Below, piece after piece: positions 61,425-64,000 of a stretch of 64,000 nt of DNA. Position numbers and translations under genes: made by a program. How positions within the stretch are numbered: position 1 is the stretch's first letter; the number at the start of each line of letters is the position of its first letter. Under the pieces are notes generated by a model. The model worked only from the letters and a program-made list of their open reading frames with translations, did not search any database and was not told where the DNA came from. Origin of the DNA: Bacteroidales bacterium (GTDB lineage Bacteria > Bacteroidota > Bacteroidia > Bacteroidales > UBA932); the NCBI GenBank assembly GCA_017443025.1, contig JAFSPG010000016.1, positions 124,001-188,000 of the forward strand, written 5' to 3'.

Positions 61425-63965
61425 ATGGATTCACAGGAAGAGAAGAAAACCGGTATTATCGAGCAGGTCAATATCGATCAGGAAATGCGCGGCGCGTACA
61501 TCGATTACGCCATGTCCGTCATCGTTTCGCGCGCACTCCCGGATGCCCGCGATGGCCTGAAGCCGGTGCAGAGAAGGGTTCTGTTCGGCATGGACGGCCT
61601 TGGCCTGAGTTATTCCGGCCAGACCAAGAAATGCGCCAGAATCGTGGGTGAAGTGCTCGGTAAATTCCACCCGCACGGCGATTCCAGCGTCTACGACGCC
61701 ATGGCCCGCCTCGCCCAGAACTGGAACCAGCGCTATCCGCTCGTTTTCGGTCAGGGTAACTTCGGTTCGATGGACGGCGACCCAGTTGCCGCCATGCGTT
61801 ACACCGAGGCCAAGCTTGAGAAGCTCACGGAGGAAGTCCTCGCCGACCTCGACAAGAATACCGTCAATTTCCAGCTGAACTTCGACGACACCATCGAAGA
61901 GCCTACGGTGCTTCCCACCAAGGCTCCTCTCCTGCTGCTGAACGGCTCGTCTGGTATCGCTGTAGGTATGGCAACCAACATGGCCCCTCACAACCTCAGC
62001 GAGGTCTGTGACGCCATCTGCGCCTACATCGACGACCCCGAAATCGATACTGAAGGTCTGATGCAGCATATCAAGGGTCCCGATTTCCCTACTGGCGGCA
62101 TCATCCAGGGCGTTCAGGGCATCAAGGATGCCTATGAAACCGGCCGCGGCCGCGTCGTCGTTCGTGCCAAGACCGAAATCGAAGTCGCCGACAACGGCCG
62201 CGAGACCATCGTCGTGACGGAGATTCCCTATATGGTCAACAAGAAGGACATGATAGAGCGCATCGGCCAGATGGTCGAGGACAAGCGCATAGAGGGCATC
62301 ACCTATATCAACGACGAAACTTCCCGCGAGGGAGTCCGTGTGGTCATCCGCGTAAAGCAGGGCTCCAACTCCAATGTCGTTCTCAATACCCTCTTCAAAT
62401 ACACCGCCCTCCAGTCGAGCTTCGCTATAAATAACGTAGCTCTGGTAGGCGGCCGCCCGATGACGATGAACCTCAAGGATATGCTCCGCACCTTCGTGGA
62501 TTTCCGCCACGAAGTCGTCCTGCGCCGCACCCGCTTCGACCTCGAAAAGGCCCAGAAGCGTGCCCACATCCTCGAAGGTCTGCTCAAGGCTATCGACGTA
62601 ATCGACGAAATCATCGCCATCATCCGCGCCTCCGGCAGCGTCGATGAGGCCAAGGCTTCCCTCATGGAGCGCTTCGGCTTCTCCGAGGCCCAGGCTACTG
62701 CGATTGTGGAAATGCGTCTGCGTCAGCTCACCGGTCTCGAAAGGGAGAAACTCCAGGCCGAGTACGACGAACTCGAGAAGTTCATCGCCTACTGCAACGA
62801 CGTTCTCGCCAACGAGAGCATGCAGATGGATATCATCAAGCAGGAGACAATGGACCTCAAGGCCAAGTTCGGCGACAAACGCCGCACCGAGATTACCCTC
62901 AGCGCCGACGAATTCAATCCTGAAGATTTCTACGCCGACGAAGACGTAGTAATCACCATATCCCACTTCGGCTATATCAAGCGTACTCCGCTCACCGAAT
63001 TCCGCACCCAGAACCGCGGCGGCGTGGGCATCAAGGGCAGCGCCACCAAGGACGACGACTTTATCGAGCACGTCTATGTGGCCAACATGCACAGTACGCT
63101 TCTGCTTTTCACCGAGCAGGGCCTCTTCTACGGCCTCAAGGTCTATGAGATTCCAGAGGGCTCGCGCACATCTAAGGGCCGCGCCATCCAGAATCTTCTG
63201 AACCTCTCCGCCGACAACAAGGTACAGGCCTATCTCAACATTCCTACGATGAAGGACGAGGAGTTCCTTTCCAGCCATTACATCGTGCTTGTCACCAAGT
63301 CCGGCGTGGTCAAGAAGACTCTCCTTGAGAAGTACCGCAACTATCGCCGCAACGGCGACGGCGTCCGCGCCATCATCATCCGTGAGGGCGACGAACTCAT
63401 CCGCGCCGAGCTCACAAGCGGCAACGATCAGCTTATGATTGCTTCAAGGAACGGCCGCTGCGTACGCTTCCACGAGGAGCAGGCCCGTCCGCTCGGCAGG
63501 ACTTCTTCCGGCGTCCGTGGCATAAAACTTGCCGCAGGCGACGAAGTCGTGGGCATGATCAAGTATTCCCCCGATGCTCCCGAAGCCGCAGGACAAACGA
63601 TTCTTGTGGTCAGTGAGCACGGCTACGGCAAGAAGACAGGCATTGAGGAATACACTCCTCACGCCCGCGGCACGATGGGATTGAAGGCAATGAACATCAC
63701 CGACAAGACCGGCAAACTGGTTGCCCTCAGGACGGTTACCGAAGACAACGACCTGATGATTATCAACCAGAGCGGCCTGACAATCAGGATGGCAGTGTCC
63801 GACATCCGCGAAACAGGCCGTGTGGCCCAGGGAGTGAAGCTCATCAACATCAAGGAAGGCGATACGATTGCAGCCCTTTCCGTTGTAGCTTCAAGCAAGG
63901 AGGAAGAACAGCCCGCCGAGGCTCCCGAAGCCGGCGAAGCGACTGAATCCCAGGAAAACGAATAA
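61425..63965 (+). CDS. gyrA: DNA gyrase subunit A
   Basis: 846 aa. The breakage-reunion domain has [17 protein letters not shown] and the catalytic Tyr126 in [10 protein letters not shown]. The quinolone pocket reads [10 protein letters not shown] (82-91), with Ser87 and Asp91 at the positions of E. coli Ser83 and Asp87, the wild-type form. The C-terminal beta-pinwheel includes the GyrA-box-like NRGGVGIKG (about 524). An acidic tail follows ([18 protein letters not shown]). It makes negative supercoils together with GyrB, which is not in the window. Its own strong promoter lies upstream. Confidence 0.97.
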   Translation: MDSQEEKKTGIIEQVNIDQEMRGAYIDYAMSVIVSRALPDARDGLKPVQRRVLFGMDGLGLSYSGQTKKCARIVGEVLGKFHPHGDSSVYDAMARLAQNWNQRYPLVFGQGNFGSMDGDPVAAMRYTEAKLEKLTEEVLADLDKNTVNFQLNFDDTIEEPTVLPTKAPLLLLNGSSGIAVGMATNMAPHNLSEVCDAICAYIDDPEIDTEGLMQHIKGPDFPTGGIIQGVQGIKDAYETGRGRVVVRAKTEIEVADNGRETIVVTEIPYMVNKKDMIERIGQMVEDKRIEGITYINDETSREGVRVVIRVKQGSNSNVVLNTLFKYTALQSSFAINNVALVGGRPMTMNLKDMLRTFVDFRHEVVLRRTRFDLEKAQKRAHILEGLLKAIDVIDEIIAIIRASGSVDEAKASLMERFGFSEAQATAIVEMRLRQLTGLEREKLQAEYDELEKFIAYCNDVLANESMQMDIIKQETMDLKAKFGDKRRTEITLSADEFNPEDFYADEDVVITISHFGYIKRTPLTEFRTQNRGGVGIKGSATKDDDFIEHVYVANMHSTLLLFTEQGLFYGLKVYEIPEGSRTSKGRAIQNLLNLSADNKVQAYLNIPTMKDEEFLSSHYIVLVTKSGVVKKTLLEKYRNYRRNGDGVRAIIIREGDELIRAELTSGNDQLMIASRNGRCVRFHEEQARPLGRTSSGVRGIKLAAGDEVVGMIKYSPDAPEAAGQTILVVSEHGYGKKTGIEEYTPHARGTMGLKAMNITDKTGKLVALRTVTEDNDLMIINQSGLTIRMAVSDIRETGRVAQGVKLINIKEGDTIAALSVVASSKEEEQPAEAPEAGEATESQENE

Positions 63966-63991
63966 TATTAACCACTTAATTGAATAATTTT

Positions 63992-64000
63992 ATGAAAAAG
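63992..64000 (+). CDS. First codons of a downstream gene (cut by window edge)
   Basis: ATG AAA AAG at 63992, 26 bp after the gyrA stop, preceded by an AT-rich gap. Met-Lys-Lys is a common start of exported proteins. Only three codons are visible, so nothing more can be said. Confidence 0.35.

Noticed and set aside
61431..63278. Long open frame (about 615 codons) antisense to gyrA; similar ones lie opposite the clp gene (59821-61164) and the MsbA-type gene (10373-11749)
   Set aside because: They mirror genes with clear family motifs, follow from the codon bias of a GC-rich gene, and show no recognisable domain or promoter.
1..64000. CRISPR arrays, prophage, IS transposases, toxin-antitoxin or secretion-system clusters
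   Set aside because: No spaced direct repeats and no matching protein motifs were found in any frame.

Overview
The window is a chromosomal segment of a member of the Bacteroidota, most likely order Bacteroidales; I cannot fix the family. The evidence is the recurring promoter form TTTG-N19-21-TAnnTTTG, weak or absent Shine-Dalgarno sequences, families largely confined to this phylum (DUF4421, DUF4783, DUF4293, DUF5723, golvesin-type secreted proteins), surface-type lipoproteins with acidic residues after the lipid Cys, and a tmRNA tag ending NYALAA. It is gene-dense and mostly housekeeping; I see no prophage, transposase, CRISPR array or secretion cluster.

Layout. 1-271: start of grpE (minus). 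0.4-6.2 kb (plus): a secreted phosphoesterase-like protein, mazG, a 121-bp palindromic element, a P1B metal ATPase and a DUF4421 protein. 6.2-12.5 kb (minus operon): M28-like protein, MsbA-type exporter, VanZ-like protein, golvesin/amidase-like secreted protein. 12.6-17.8 kb (plus): TPR protein, YycJ-type hydrolase, FHS-family sugar transporter and ROK glucokinase. 17.9-21.8 kb (minus operon): yigZ, serC, serA and a DUF1015 protein. 22-25.8 kb (plus): pRiA4b ORF-3-like protein, miaA, recQ. 26-34.3 kb (minus operon): dnaX, lptB, FKBP lipoprotein, DUF308 protein, dnaG, metG. 34.4-36.4 kb: secreted protein and M16 peptidase. 36.4-44.2 kb: an NtrC-like regulator, cmk, ispH, efp, DUF4783, rlmH and a large NtrY-like sensor kinase. 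44.3-47.6 kb: tRNA-Arg(TCT), engB, prs, a small Cys protein and der. 47.9-51.7 kb: a BIG2 lipoprotein and a kelch-TM-AraC regulator. 51.9-52.3 kb: ssrA (minus). 52.4-57.6 kb (plus operon): lipoprotein, DUF5723 barrel, aminotransferase, LicD and a GT4 glycosyltransferase. 57.5-64 kb: DUF4293 (minus), udp, a ClpA/C ATPase, gyrA and the first codons of another gene.

How the genes fit together. serC and serA encode two of the three steps of serine synthesis and share an operon with DUF1015. The transporter and ROK kinase form a sugar import and phosphorylation pair. MsbA and LptB both serve lipopolysaccharide export. dnaX, dnaG, metG, efp, rlmH, miaA, engB, der and ssrA serve replication and translation. 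The NtrY-like kinase and NtrC-like regulator lie 3.3 kb apart and may be partners.

Most unusual features. A 38-bp repeat is translated inside both metG and dnaG, in two different reading frames. A ~90-100-bp hairpin repeat occurs three times just after plus-strand genes. Four palindromic elements with nested hairpin arms lie between genes. An 8-Cys metallothionein-like stretch sits inside the DUF1015 protein. Two secreted hydrolase-like proteins have lost their catalytic residues. The NtrC-like regulator has a GSFTSA loop and no DNA-binding domain. A perfect 23-bp inverted repeat overlaps the 3' end of ssrA.
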